Shown piece after piece: positions 9,925 through 20,638 of a stretch of DNA of 64,000 bases. Numbering within the stretch: position 1 is the stretch's first letter; each line of letters starts with the position of its first letter. Origin of the DNA: JAHEDH01 sp963745865. Its GTDB lineage: Bacteria > Actinomycetota > Acidimicrobiia > Spongiisociales > ZC4RG35. Location: the NCBI GenBank assembly GCA_963745865.1, contig CAVUYZ010000005.1, positions 124,001-188,000 on the forward strand, given 5' to 3'. The notes under the pieces were generated by a model. The model was not told the DNA's origin. It searched no databases and saw only the letters and a program-made list of their open reading frames with translations. A program made the position numbers and the translations under genes.

Positions 9925-10461
9925 TCAACCTCCCAGGCCCGCTTCGAATCGACTCACCGACTGAGAGTCGAGCGTGACCGTCGTCGAGAACAGAATGACA
10001 TCCAACTCTGCATCCCGTTCGACCGTTACTTGTACCCGTCGTTCGGTGTCGGGGCGCCCATCGGCGAGGCATGGACTGTTCCCATAGGTATCAGTGCCGG
10101 AGGCATCGCGGATAACGCTGCTGGTGATATCGGTCGTGAGGCTGCCGGCGGGGTGGACGTAGGCGACGCAGATCTCGCGTCCCGCCACTCCATTGGCGAG
10201 TGAGCCGTCCGAGTCGGCGACCACCTGAGACATGACTGCATCCAGCCAATCATCGAGGGTCAAGAAGTTACTCACCGGAAGTGTGGCGGCATTGCGACCG
10301 GCCTCCCGGGCGGCGTGCGTCAAAGCGAGTGCGTTGTTGAACGCAAGGCCTGCGGTGACGATGCCGAACAACAGCATGACCAGCAGGGGAGCAAGGATTG
10401 CGAATTCGACCAGCGCAGCTCCGAGGTCGCTGTCTCTTCGATCTCTCGATGATCCTCGCAA
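9925..10461 (-). CDS. TadE-like pseudopilin, pair 3
   Basis: Contains the TadE signature LGAALVEFAILAPLLVMLLF with its membrane helix, then ALTHAAREAGRNAATLPVSN, and a globular C-terminus with one Cys pair, ending VSRFEAGLGG. The open frame extends back to 10665, but the upstream residues are not TadE-like. I place the start at a TTG (10461) with GGGAG in front; this start is uncertain and an upstream indel could hide another. It is followed after 4 bases by the TadG-like gene of the same pair. Confidence 0.72.
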   Translation of the reverse strand: MRGSSRDRRDSDLGAALVEFAILAPLLVMLLFGIVTAGLAFNNALALTHAAREAGRNAATLPVSNFLTLDDWLDAVMSQVVADSDGSLANGVAGREICVAYVHPAGSLTTDITSSVIRDASGTDTYGNSPCLADGRPDTERRVQVTVERDAELDVILFSTTVTLDSQSVSRFEAGLGG

Positions 10462-11275
10462 TCCCCACGCTCCCAGATCGAAGTCTAGATAGCCCAATGC
10501 CAGTGTCCAGCGTGCATCGACCCAATAGTTCTCCTCGACGGTGACTCGGATACTGGAGAAAGGCTCGTGCTCGGCTGACTCAACTCCGTAGGGAGAGCGC
10601 CTCCGAGTGGACGAACGATCGCTACTCGAAGATCTTCGGATGGAACTCGTGGGTGGAGCCACCATTCATGGTGCGGACCTTCGCTGAGACTATGTCGTCA
10701 TCGAGCGAGTAGCGCGTGACCTCCGTGATCTTTTTCAAGGTACTCAGGGAATCGCTGAGGTGCCATCACCCCCGGTCAGAAGATAGTATCTGCGGCGTCG
10801 TCGTCGTCGTACCAAAGCCCATGGAGATAGACGATGTCAAATCCTGCACAGGTCTCAATGAGATACCAGTTCCGAGCCCTGGCCAGAGTTGAGGTGCTAG
10901 ACCAAGCCGGGGCGGGGACGTCACGACCGAGTCGCTGAATCTGTCTCCTCCATGGTCTCGACCTGCCGTGATTCCGGGCAAGCTACTTGAGGGACCGTAC
11001 GACATCAGACAACTCTTCATGGCAACGCCGTTTGCGGCGATATCGGAGGCGCCTGGATCGTCGCATCAACTCGGCAGTTCTCGACAATCAGGTCAACTGC
11101 TGCTCAAAAGCCAAGATCCCGGCACTCCTCTGCGATGTGGTGGAAGCCTTGTGCGGGATGGTGATGGCTTCATGGTTCAGATGTGATACCTGAGTTGTCC
11201 GCTGTTCAAGAGGGCTCGGCGGAGAACGGAGCCGCGGGCACCAGAGACTTGAGAAGATCTGTTCGATGGCCATTG
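10462..11275. other. intergenic stretch, one possible small reading frame
   Basis: No convincing gene. On the minus strand a short frame at about 10776-10996 encodes a peptide with a protein-like end (WYLIETCAGFDIVYL, then LHGLWYDDDDAADTIF and a stop at 10776) but has no clear start and no family I recognise. Other frames here look random. It separates the transcript ended by the hairpin at 11276 from the next TadE/TadG pair, so a promoter for pair 3 should lie here; I could not identify one with confidence. Confidence 0.35.
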
Positions 11276-11311
11276 GTACGCCAAGCGCGGAATGGATTGC
11301 GCTTGGCGTAC
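11276..11311 (-). terminator. hairpin terminator after TadG-like pair 2
   Basis: Perfect 13-bp inverted repeat (GTACGCCAAGCGC and its complement) with a 10-base loop, 25 bases downstream of the stop at 11336 on the minus strand. It separates the upstream kinase/TadE/TadG transcript from pairs 3 and 4. Confidence 0.75.
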
Positions 11312-11335
11312 GCCTGTACCGCCGAGCCCTAGGTC

Positions 11336-12573
11336 CTACTCGAGGAGGTTCAGCGAGAACTCGGGGGTCGTCGAGACGGTGGGGAGCTTGGTGATTTCGA
11401 TTGATCCCCCGGAGAGGTTCACTCGATACCCAATGACTGCGCCATCCGTCGAGACGCGCCGTTGGTGCTAATGCTGACGAGTCCATTGGGCGCAAAGATC
11501 GTACCCGACCATTGAATACCGGTATTGCCACCGTTCAGTTTGATGCTCGCGGGAGCCGTACAAGAAGACCCGCCATGTTCGGAGTACAGGAAGATACCCG
11601 TGGCCGGTGTGGTTCCTGGGAAATTCGAGTAGGTGCCGCCGAGGTGTGTTGTGCGTGCGAAGTCGATTTGACCTGTCACCGCGAAAGTCACGTTGACTCC
11701 CATGGGAATCTCTACCTCTTTGTTGAAGGTGAGATCACCATCGATGTAGTAGAGGCCGGACTGGTTGATGATCAACTTTCCGCCCGCCCCGGTGGTGTTT
11801 GATCCAATCGCCGCGATGTCTGCGATACGGACATTCCCCGAAAGGGCGAAATATTCTGATGGGACAGGTGTTTGTGCGAGAATCTCGAACTGTCCTCCGG
11901 TTTGAAAGTCCGAGATGTCAACACTTATGGGGTATGGCTTTGGCGGGCCAAAAAAGCGCTCGAAATCGGAGTAACCGACTGGACTTCCCTCTCGGTGAGT
12001 CGCTTTGCCGAGGATGTCGATGCTCGCTCCTGTAACGGCCACCTCGCCGTTCGAGTGGACGCCACCAACAATGTCGACATCCGAAGAGTTGATACTGAGT
12101 TCGTTTGAGGCACCAGGACAACCGTCTGCTCCAGCGAACACTGCATACGGCCCGGGTGCGGCAAGGGAATCACAACTGGCCGTGGCACTTGCGGTGACTG
12201 TGAGTTGGTCTGGAGTAAGCCCACTGACATTCAATTCGGTTGCGTTAGTCGTCTCGATAGTGACCTCCCAGTCACCACCCGAGCCTGGAACCGCCGCGGG
12301 TGTCACGATCACATCAGGGGGGGCATCCGCGAATCCATTTTCTGCTGCAACCTCAAGAGCCGCAGTGGTCGGGTCCTCGTTGCCGATGCCCTCCCTAGGA
12401 TTGCATTGCTCAAACGCTGCGGCCAGCGCAGCGTTGTCCGCTGCATTCTGAATGTCGCGTCTCTCGTTGAAACCGAGCCCGATATCTATCGCGAAGGACG
12501 CAGCCGCCAGGAGTACCAGCAGGCTGACAGCGACGAGAACGGCCGCGCTGCCGTCGGAATTGTTAGCTCTCAC
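11336..12573 (-). CDS. TadG-like protein, pair 2, frame-broken at the C-terminus
   Basis: About 412 residues. The N-terminal anchor GSAAVLVAVSLLVLLAAASF is followed by AIDIGLGFNERRDIQNAADN, the TadG signature. The long extracytoplasmic part contains SSDVDIVGGVHSNGEVAVTG and IIDQSG-like beta repeats, reminiscent of collagen-binding or polymer-like folds, then GTIFAPNGLVSISTNGAS. The first frame stops at 11419 with a poor tail; one indel near 11455 gives a well-formed end (DGAVIGYRVNLSGGSIEITK, ending FSLNLLE) at 11336, just before a strong hairpin. GTG start with GGAGA upstream. The TadE-like gene ends 9 bases before. Confidence 0.8.
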
Positions 12574-12582
12574 TGCAGTCTC

Positions 12583-13019
12583 CTACGGAATAGTCGAAAC
12601 TGGGCATGTGCCGGTCGGAAAGGCGTTAATAAAGCGCTCTGAGATCGCCGAAGCCGAAAGGGTCAGTGGGCCTGCGATCGACGAGAACCCTGGAGTTATC
12701 AAGCTTGCTCATATGTCACTGATACCTCGATCAATCGTGTATCCCGTTGGCTTCCGCCCTTGATATAGCAGTTGACAGTGACGTCGGTGTCAACGATTTC
12801 AGGACTGTCTATTGCTTCCACTGCTCGTTGTTTGATATCGGTGATCGTCAAAGGACTCTCGTACGACGCGAATGTTGCTGCCTCTTGAGCCGCATCCTCT
12901 ATCGAAATCCGTGAGAAGATGCCCCTGCCGACATCGATGATTCCAGACACCAGAATGAGGAGAAAGATGGCCATGAACACAGTCTCAACGGCGACGGCGC
13001 CACGTTCAGTGCTACCCAT
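12583..13019 (-). CDS. TadE-like pseudopilin, pair 2, frame-broken
   Basis: Pseudopilin starting MGSTERGAVAVETVFMAIFL with a membrane helix, then SIEDAAQEAATFASYESPLT and a beta-rich C-terminal part. The first frame stops at 12699 after VSVTYEQA; an indel near 12710 extends it with SLITPGFSSIAGPLTLSASA to a stop at 12583, giving about 145 residues as in its relatives. The start ATG at 13019 has GAGG 6 bases upstream and overlaps the stop of the preceding TadE-like gene by 8 bases. Followed 9 bases later by the TadG-like gene. Confidence 0.75.
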
Positions 13020-13572
13020 CGACGACCTCGTTGAAGAACACGCTCCGCTCCTGAGATGACGTGAGATCGACTCCGTCCAGGAAGCTCTCAAGAAGCGGAA
13101 CGACCGAGTCAAATAGTCGTTCTGCGGTTACAACGATGACATCGCCTGATCCGACGATAAGGCTGGTTGGGTCCGGACCTTGTGGGCCGAAGGGAGGTTG
13201 ATCGACGGGATCGGGTATCGCAAGCGTCGTGGTATCGCAATCGGCCTTCGGAGGGTCGGCTTCTGGGTCGGCACTCGCAGCAAAATATTCGATGGTCACA
13301 GACGCCGGTTCAGCTGATCCAGCGAGCCTGCGTACCGCAGCTTCGATCTCGCGACAGTCGCCGAACCCGGGGATGCCGTTGACAGTGTTCTCGAATGTTG
13401 TCGCGAATCGAGCTCCTCACGAGCTGCGTTTCGGATCGTATTGAACTCGTGCATGCCCCGGGCAAATTCAAGACCCAAAAATGAGCATGAAGAGGAGTGG
13501 AGCCAGCACGGCGAACTCGACGAGGCTTGCGCCGCGTTCGTTTGAATTGTGGTCTGGTTTTCGGATCCCCAT
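13012..13572 (-). CDS. TadE-like pseudopilin, extra copy, two frame breaks
   Basis: Reads MGIRKPDHNSNERGASLVEF then AVLAPLLFMLIF, the TadE membrane signature, in the first frame. A break near the TTTTT at about 13475 leads to LEFARGMHEFNTIRNAAREE, and a second near 13415 leads to FATTFENTVNGIPGFGDCRE and the C-terminal region VTIEYFAASADPEADPP to SVFFNEVVDG. Together these give about 187 residues. The start at 13572 and the overlap of its stop with the next TadE start indicate an operon. It is the fifth TadE-like gene in the cluster and has no TadG of its own. Confidence 0.7.
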
Positions 13573-13756
13573 ATGCCAGTACCTTTCCGGCCCCTGTAAT
13601 AGGTCGCCTCTGAGTGGCGACTGCTCCCTGCACTGATCAAGTTAACACTGACGCTCGCCTCTTCAACCGTGATCGGGAGGATGAGTCGAGCGACCCACAT
13701 GATCGTAACTGCCCTCAGACCGCTAGTCATGCCAACGTTTTCGCGTGTTCGATCCG

Positions 13757-15074
13757 CTATCCGGCGACCAGCTTCACGCCTGACGGCACGTCGATCGATC
13801 CGAGGGGGGCGAAGACAGAGCCGTCCTCGCAGGTCGCATCCGGGCCGAACCACACGACGAACGCCTGGACTTCGTCGAGGCCGTTGCCGCCCCCACCCTT
13901 GCCCTTGCCTCCGCCGGTGTCGAAGTCGGAGAGCGTGGTGGGCTCACTGAGGTAGACGGTGTAGAAGCCGATGATCTTCATTCGCTTGTTCGACCCGTTG
14001 GGCCACGACCCGGCAGTCGTGCCGATGTCCCAGTTGTCGTTGTAGGTGACGATCGGGACGGTGGCCAGCCTCGGCGAGTCGCAGACGACCCCCGAGCCGT
14101 TGTAGTAGTACTGCTGGTTCTTGGCGTCGGCATACGGTCCGTAGAGACTGTCGTTCCAGCCGGATGGCTTGGTGAACCCGTTCGGGAAGCCACTCGTTAC
14201 GCCCCCGGCCCCGAACACCGCGTTGAGCGTCTGAGGTGTCGTTCCGCCAAGCACATCCTCGAACGACTCGCAGTTGAAGGCCTCTGGGCAGCTCATGCCG
14301 TTCGTGTCGGACAGCAGGTTCTCGATCCCGGCGTTGAAGGGACCGCTCATGTTGCCTGGCTCGGTGTCGGTGGCGTTGCAGACATCCCCGGGGTTGGCGC
14401 ACTCGACACCGGCGAGGCCGGTGTCGCTGTCGACGTCGCCCCAGTTGCCGTGGTGCTTCTGCAGGTCGGCGTCGATGCCGTTCTCGAGGGCGTTCTGCCA
14501 GGCGTTGGCGCCGTTGCCGACCGGCTTGATCGCTCCGCAATTCCCGGTGACCTTGTTGGCGCAATCGAACAGGTCACCTGAGAAGGTCCCGCCCAGGGCT
14601 GCGATCGGGAGGATGCCGGCGCCGGAGGTGACCTCGTTACTGGTGCAGAAGGCCTGCTCGACGATGCTGACGGTGCTGGCTCCGATCACGCTGCCGAAAT
14701 CCGCCTGAGCGCTCTCGGTCACCGTGACCGACATGGTCTCGGCCTGGCCGTTCACGGATGCGTTGATCGTCACGACGTTGCCGTTCCCGTCGGTCAGCAC
14801 GCCGATGGCGCCGGACACCGAAGGGCCGACGAGCGACGCCTCGGGCCAGTTCAATTTGGCGATCTCGGCGCCGGCTGCGATCGCGGCGTTGGTGTCAGGA
14901 AGCTCGACAGCGCCGGCGAGGCATGTCATGTCGGCGTTGGTCTGCCCGACGGTGGCGTCCTGGTAGAAGCTGGAGACGTCGACGGCGAGCGCCGCGGCGC
15001 CAAAGATGAAGATGAAGCGAGCCGGCGACGAGGAGCGCGGACGCGCCCCGCTCGGTGGCGGCAGACGACGTCAT
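13757..15074 (-). CDS. TadG-like protein, pair 1, frame-broken near the N-terminus
   Basis: About 438 residues. It starts MTSSAATERGASALLVAGS; an indel near 15015 leads to FIFIFGAAALAVDVSSFYQD then ATVGQTNADMTCLAGAVELP, the TadG signature. The extracytoplasmic region is rich in Asn, Gly and Cys, with a glycine/lysine stretch (TGGGKGKGGGGNGLDEVQ) before the end. The start overlaps the TadE stop (ATGA). Role in a Flp/Tad-type envelope structure is inferred from the family and the paired arrangement. Confidence 0.78.
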
Positions 15075-15552
15075 GACTCGAAGCGGGACACCGCGGTGGC
15101 GGTGAGATCGACGGTGATCGAGAAGAAGACGAAGTCGATCGAGTAGTCGGGATAGGTGATCGAAACGGCGACCTTGTCGTTTCCGGATGAGTTTCCGACC
15201 GAGCACGGATCAGCTGCGAGTGCGATACATGTCGTGTCGACGAGGGAGGGGTCGATTGCGGCAGCCTGGAGTTGCTCGTCGGCAACGCAGCGCAGAATCT
15301 GCTGGGAAGAGGACGATGACGAGCAGGCGTCGGTGGAGGTCCCGTCGATCCCACGGCTCGATGGTGGCGCCGTGGCGGGCTGCTTCCCGCACTGCGTGAT
15401 CCATGACGTTGTGGACGTTCCACGCTCGTGCCGTCGCCCAGATCCCGACGATGAGCAGGAGCAGGAAGGGCATGACAAGTGCCATCTCGACCAATGCGGC
15501 GCCGCGCTCGTCTCGGACCGCGGTTGGTCGTGTTGTTCAATGGTGTGCCCAT
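15071..15552 (-). CDS. TadE-like pseudopilin, pair 1, two frame breaks
   Basis: Begins MGTPLNNTTNRGP, then after an indel near 15512 DERGAALVEMALVMPFLLLL with IVGIWATARAWNVHNVMDHA and VREAARHGATIEPWD, the TadE signature and its following helix. A second indel near 15350 leads to TSTDACSSSSSSQQILRCVA and a beta-rich end (SITYPDYSIDFVFFSITVDL) at 15071. Expected length about 160 residues. It is the first pilus-like gene after the histidine kinase, 75 bases downstream of it and in the same direction. Confidence 0.72.
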
Positions 15553-15626
15553 GTTGGTTCTGTCGGCGCGAGCGTGGGGCTTACTTGAGAGTTGGGATGG
15601 GGGTCGATAGTCCCAAATCGTCGAGG

Positions 15627-17835
15627 TCAGTGGACGTTGATGCCGGTCTCGACAGGTGCGGTCGGCTTGGCGGCTCCGACAGCCGGAAGGCTGAGCCGGA
15701 ATGTGGAGAGATCCTCGTGGAGATAGCTCACGTCACCGCCCATGAGTTGGGCGAGCTGCCGGCTGACCGTCAGGCCAAGGCCGATAGCAGCCGTCACGAT
15801 TCGCTCTTCGCCCGAAGTGTTGTAGGCATCGAAGATGGACTCACGGCGTTCAGGTGGGACGCCTGCCCCCGTGTCTGCGATGTCCAGCGCCGCTATCCCG
15901 TCGACCGCTTCCATGCTGATGAACACCGATCCCCGCCGTATCGATAGGCGTTGGTGAGCAAGTTGCGAACGATCTGTCGGGTGCGAACCGGGTCGGCGAA
16001 AACCGAGACGTGGTCGGGGGACTCCATCGTGACACGGGTTGTGACCTCCGACGGAAGATCGTCGATCACCTGGGCGACGAGTCGGCCGAGGTCGAACTCC
16101 TCGGGGAAGACGGTGAGGCTCGTCTCGTTGATCCGGGTGGAGACCAGGAGATCGTCGATGATGTCGGAGACCTCGCGGCTCTGTCTCCGGATCATGCCCA
16201 TGAATTCGCGGCGCTCGTCGTCGGTGAAGTCGGCATCATGGCGGTCCAGTTCGGCGGCCAGGCCAACCACAACCGAGAGCGGGGTGCGCAGCTCGTGACT
16301 GACCGACGCGATGAAGCGGTCCTTCGCCAAGACCAGGCCCTCGAGCTTCCTGGTCGTCTCCAAACGCTGGAAGTACGCGCCGAGCATGCGAGCGAAGGAG
16401 GTCATCACGTCGATATCGGAGTCGCTCCAGTACTCGGTCGGTCAGGTTCCCGACGCCCACGATGTACGTCGTCTCTCCGTCGGGCATGACAGGCACATTG
16501 ATTTCAGAAGTCAGCGGATTGTCGAGCCATTCGACCCGGTCGTGGTCGGCAAGCGTTCAGTTCGTCCTGGTCTCCGAACTTGAAGATCTCGCCAGCCATG
16601 AGCTTCTGTGCACCCGCAGGTTCACTCGAGAGCGGCCACGCACACTCGTCCACTGTCTTGTGGCGATCTCGACTCAGCTGATGGATCGGTCGTGCGACGA
16701 GTCCCAAATCGGGATCGTGTTCGACCCGTTCGATGTAGGCGACGTCACTCGCCACAGCTCCCATCACGAGTGCGAGCGTGTCAGCCAGCGGGCGGTCCGA
16801 CTCGGGGGAGAGGAGGATCCGTGTCCCCTCGGTCAACGCGTGCTGAGCATTCAATGCGCGGCGCTGCTCCATGATCGACGCTCGTAGCTCCGTGGTGTGA
16901 CTATCCCGCAGCCACATGGTTCCGATCGTGTCGGAGATGACCCGCAGCGACGCAACTTCCTTGGGGGTCCAGTCCCGGCCACGATCCCGCTGTGCGAATG
17001 CGACATGGCCCAGCCATTCTCCGCCCGCCCAGACCGGGAGGAGCATGGCAGACTCGAACGGACCTGACCCGGTGGAGAGGTGGTCCCTGTCGCTGTCAGG
17101 GAGCTCGTCGAAGGAGGCGAATACAAACGACTCGTTGCGTTCGAGGCGTGCCCGGACGGCCGGGAGCCGATCCCATTGGAGCAGGCTGTCGGTGCGATGC
17201 AGATTGATCGGCCCGTCAGAGTTGCGTGACCCACAGTCTTGACCTTGGACGCGTGCCGGCCGTCGGAGTCCGTGACGTTCTTTCGCACGATGAGCACGTC
17301 GAGCGCCAACGCCGCGAGCAAGTGCTGAAACGCCGCATAGGTGGCTCCCGTGAGTCGCTCCGCCAGGGCGATCGACTGGGCGCATTCCGCGAGCGCTCGG
17401 TCGATCTCTCGTCCACGCTCGGTCGTGGCGAGCTCGGCGGCAAGTGCGTCTTCGGTGCGCTTCGCCGTGCGGAGTGAGGTCGCCGCGGCTCCCGACAGTC
17501 CGCCGATCCCGACAAGCAACGCCATCGCCAGGAACCACAGGTTGAAGCCGGGAGGCACCGGGCTCCGGAGCTGGATCGAATCATGAACAAGACCGACAGA
17601 CCGAACCCGATCATCGACCCGATCGCCCCATTCGACGCCAGGCCGAAAGATCGCGGCGGCGATGAGTGCGAGGCTTCTGGCGACGATGAACGCCACCGGG
17701 TCGTCGGGGTCGGGGTGGGGGACGAGGGCGAGCGCAACGACGACGAGACCCACCCTCCACGCAAGACGGTAGAACGTCGGCGCGGTGACCGCGTTCGATG
17801 AGGCGGTGATTTTCGCGCTGAGCAGCCAGGGGCAT
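15627..17835 (-). CDS. membrane histidine kinase with GAF-like domains, several frame breaks
   Basis: Sensor kinase of roughly 730 residues. In order: N-terminal hydrophobic helices (GLVVVALALVPHPDPDD, VARSLALIAAAIF, LWFLAMALLVGIGGLSGAAA), two GAF-like sensor regions (MLLPVWAGGEWLGHVAFAQR; VASLRVISDTIGTMWLRDSH), the HisKA phospho-acceptor ASVSHELRTPLSVVVGLAAE with its His, and an HATPase with DTGAGVPPERRESIFDAY and GLGLTVSRQLAQLMGGDVSY. Breaks fall near 17215, 16555, 16445 and 15930. The start is uncertain. No response regulator is adjacent; the next genes are TadE/TadG-like, so control of that cluster or a shared stimulus is possible but unproven. Confidence 0.75.
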
Positions 17836-17882
17836 GCCCTTACATCGTCACAGATCGCTCAGTCTTGAGCTGCCATATTTTG

Positions 17883-18647
17883 TCACGACGAGGCTGAGGC
17901 CATTCTGAGGTTCTTGAACTTCGCCTTGACGTAGTCGGCGTTCATCATCGCGATGAAGTCGATCGAGATCGACTGCGGGCATGCCGTGGAACACTCGCCG
18001 TGATTCGTGCACGAGCCGAAGTAGTGCTCCATGGTGTCGACCATGTGCTCAGAACGTGTCCAGCGCTCGGACTGACCCTGGGGGAGCAGGTTGAGCTGCA
18101 TCATCTTCGCCGCAGTGAACAGGTTCGCCGCGCTGTTCGGGCATGCGGCCACGCAGGCTCCGCATCCGATGCACGCCGCTGCCATGAAGGCGGTGTCGGC
18201 GACTTCTTTGGGGATCGGGATCTCGTTGGCGTCGGGGGCCGCACCGGTGTTGATCGAGATGTAGCCGCCCGACTCGATGATGACGTCCATCGCAGTCCGG
18301 TCGACGATGAGGTCCCTGACCACCGGGAACGCGGTTGCCCTCCACGGCTCGACCGTGATCGTGTCACCGTCGTTGAACTTCCGCATGTGCAGCTGGCACG
18401 TGGCGGTTCCGAGCTGTGGGCCGTGGGCGTAGCCGTTGATCATCAGCCCACAGGTGCCGCAGATTCCCTCACGGCAATCGCTGTCGAAGGCGATGGGCTC
18501 TTCGCCCTGGACGGTGAGCCGCTCGTTGAGAATGTCGAGCATCTCCAGGAACGACATGTCCTCTTTGATGTCAGCCACCTGGTAGGTCTCGAACCGACCC
18601 GCTTTGTCGGCCGAGTCCTGACGCCAGATCTGAAGTGTGATGTTCAT
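17883..18647 (-). CDS. sdhB: succinate dehydrogenase/fumarate reductase iron-sulfur subunit
   Basis: Carries electrons from the flavoprotein to the quinone site at the membrane. The N-terminal 2Fe-2S domain shows DCREGICGTCGLMINGYAHG and a fourth cysteine in GTATCQLHMR. The C-terminal domain has ACIGCGACVAACPNSA and later CTNHGECSTACPQSISIDFI for the 4Fe-4S and 3Fe-4S clusters. At 254 residues it has the usual length and an unbroken frame. Gene order sdhC-sdhA-sdhB on the minus strand matches the type-B (Bacteroidetes/Actinobacteria) complex. Confidence 0.95.
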   Translation of the reverse strand: MNITLQIWRQDSADKAGRFETYQVADIKEDMSFLEMLDILNERLTVQGEEPIAFDSDCREGICGTCGLMINGYAHGPQLGTATCQLHMRKFNDGDTITVEPWRATAFPVVRDLIVDRTAMDVIIESGGYISINTGAAPDANEIPIPKEVADTAFMAAACIGCGACVAACPNSAANLFTAAKMMQLNLLPQGQSERWTRSEHMVDTMEHYFGSCTNHGECSTACPQSISIDFIAMMNADYVKAKFKNLRMASASS

Positions 18648-18706
18648 AGGCTCGCTCCGCTCACCGATGCCGGACGGTCATCGTTCATCGTCGATCTGCT
18701 CGTCTG

Positions 18707-20627
18707 TCACTTGTAGCTCCGAGTGCTGAACTCGACGTTCTCGTATTCGAGTTCCTCCTTGTGGAGGATCGGATCGCCGTCGGGGTTGAAGCCCCAGGCC
18801 GACACGAAGGCGAAGTCCTCGTCGTTGCGAAGCGCCTCGCCTTCCTCGGTCTGGTACTCGTCCCGGAAGTGGGCGCCGCAGGACTCTTCGCGTTGGAGTG
18901 CGTCGTGGCACATCAGCATCGCCAATTGGAAGAAGTCGTCGACGCGCATGACCTTCTCGAGTGTCTGGTTGACCGAATTCTCGGTGCCGAGCACCTTGAC
19001 GTCGGCCTTGAACTCCTCGTAGAGCGCCGGGATCTCAGACAGCGCCTTCTCCAGCCCCGCAGCATCGCGAGCCATTCCGCAGGCGTCCCACACGATCCGC
19101 CCGAGCTTGCGATGGAAGTCGTCGACGGTCCGGGTTCCTTTCGACTCGAGGAAGCCGTTGATCCGGTCCTTCAATTCGAGCTCGGCCTCGAGGAACGCCG
19201 CATCGCCGGTGTCCACCGGGGTCGGTGTTGAGCATCGGGGCGAGATAGTTGCCGATCGTGGCCGGGAGCACGAAATATCCGTCGGCGAGTCCCTGCATGA
19301 GCGCCGATGCTCCGAGACGGTTTGCGCCGTGATCGGAGTAGTTGGCTTCGCCGATGGCGAACAGTCCCGGGATGGACGTCATCAGGTTGTAGTCGACCCA
19401 CAGGCCCCCCATCGCGTAGTGCGGGGCCGGATAGATCCGCATGGGCACTTCGTATGGGTTCTCGTCGGTGATGCGCTCGTACATCTCGAAGAGATTTCCG
19501 TAGCGCTCCTCGATCACGTCCTTGCCGAGGCGGGCGATCGAATCCTTGAAGTCGAGATACACGCCGTTCTGGAGCGGGCCGACCCCGTGCCCGGCGTCGA
19601 CCATCCGCTTCGCCGCCCGGCTGGACACATCGCGGGGTGCGAGGTTTCCGAAGCTGGGGTAGATGCGCTCGAGGTAGTAGTCGCGCTCCTCCTCGGGGAT
19701 CTGCTTCGCCGGCCGTTTGTCGTCAGGGTCTTTCGGCACCCAGATCCGTCCGTCGTTGCGCAGCGATTCCGACATCAATGTCAGCTTCGACTGGAACTCG
19801 TCCGACTGAGGGATGCAGGTCGGGTGGATCTGTGTGAACGACGGGTTGGCGAAGAGCGCTCCCTTGCGGTGGGCCCGCCAGATCGCCGAGCTGTTGCAGT
19901 ACATGGCGTTCGTGGACAGGTAGTAGACGTTGACGTATCCACCGGTGGCGAGCACCACAGCGTGCCCCGACCAGCTCTCGATCTCGCCGGTGACGAGGTT
20001 GCGGGTGATGATCCCCGCCGCGGTGTCGTCCTTGGTGACGATGTCCAGCATCTCCATCTTCGTGTGGAGCTTGACGTTGCCCAGCTGCACCTGGCGCATC
20101 AGTGCCTGATAGGCGCCGAGCAGCAGCTGCTGGCCGGTCTGGCCCTTGGCGTAGAAGGTCCTGGACACCTGGGCGCCACCAAAGGAGCGGTTGTCGAGCA
20201 GACCGCCGTACTCGCGGGCGAACGGGACACCCTGGGCGGTCGCCTGGTCGATGATGTCGACCGACACCTGCGACAGGCGGTAGACGTTCGCCTCCCGAGA
20301 GCGGTAGTCGCCGCCCTTGATCGTGTCGTAGAACAGCCGGAACACGCTGTCGCCGTCGTTCTGGTAGTTCTTGGCGGCGTTGATGCCGCCCTGGGCGGCA
20401 ATCGAGTGGGCCCGACGGGCGCTGTCGTGATAGGTGAAGACTTCGACGTTGTAGCCGAGTTCGGCCATCGTCGCCGCCGCGGAGGCGCCGGCCAGTCCGG
20501 TCCCGACGACGATCACCTTGAACTTCCGCTTGTTGTTGGGGTTGACGAGCTTCATGCCGAACTTGTGGTTGTCCCACTTCTCGGCAAGCGGACCGTCAGG
20601 AATCTCTGCGTCGGGTGTGATTGGCAT
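18707..20627 (-). CDS. sdhA: succinate dehydrogenase flavoprotein subunit, frame-broken
   Basis: Oxidises succinate to fumarate with covalently bound FAD. The ATG at 20627 has GAGGAG upstream. Motifs: VVGTGLAGASAAATMAELG (FAD), AHSIAAQGGINAAKNYQNDG with the flavinylated-His region, the substrate segment FTQIHPTCIP, PAPHYAMGGLWVDYN and GEANYSDHGANRLGASAL. The first frame ends just past 19216; the C-terminal helical region (VDDFHRKLGRIVWDACGMAR) continues in another frame to 18707, with the indel near 19215-19220. About 640 residues in total, as expected. sdhC lies 11 bases upstream. Confidence 0.94.
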
Positions 20628-20638
20628 TGGCTGGCTCC

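Noticed and set aside
10766..11020. Minus-strand frame of 84 residues between TadE/TadG pairs
   Set aside because: Low-complexity sequence without a start signal; a different frame here gives a slightly better peptide, but neither is supported as a gene.
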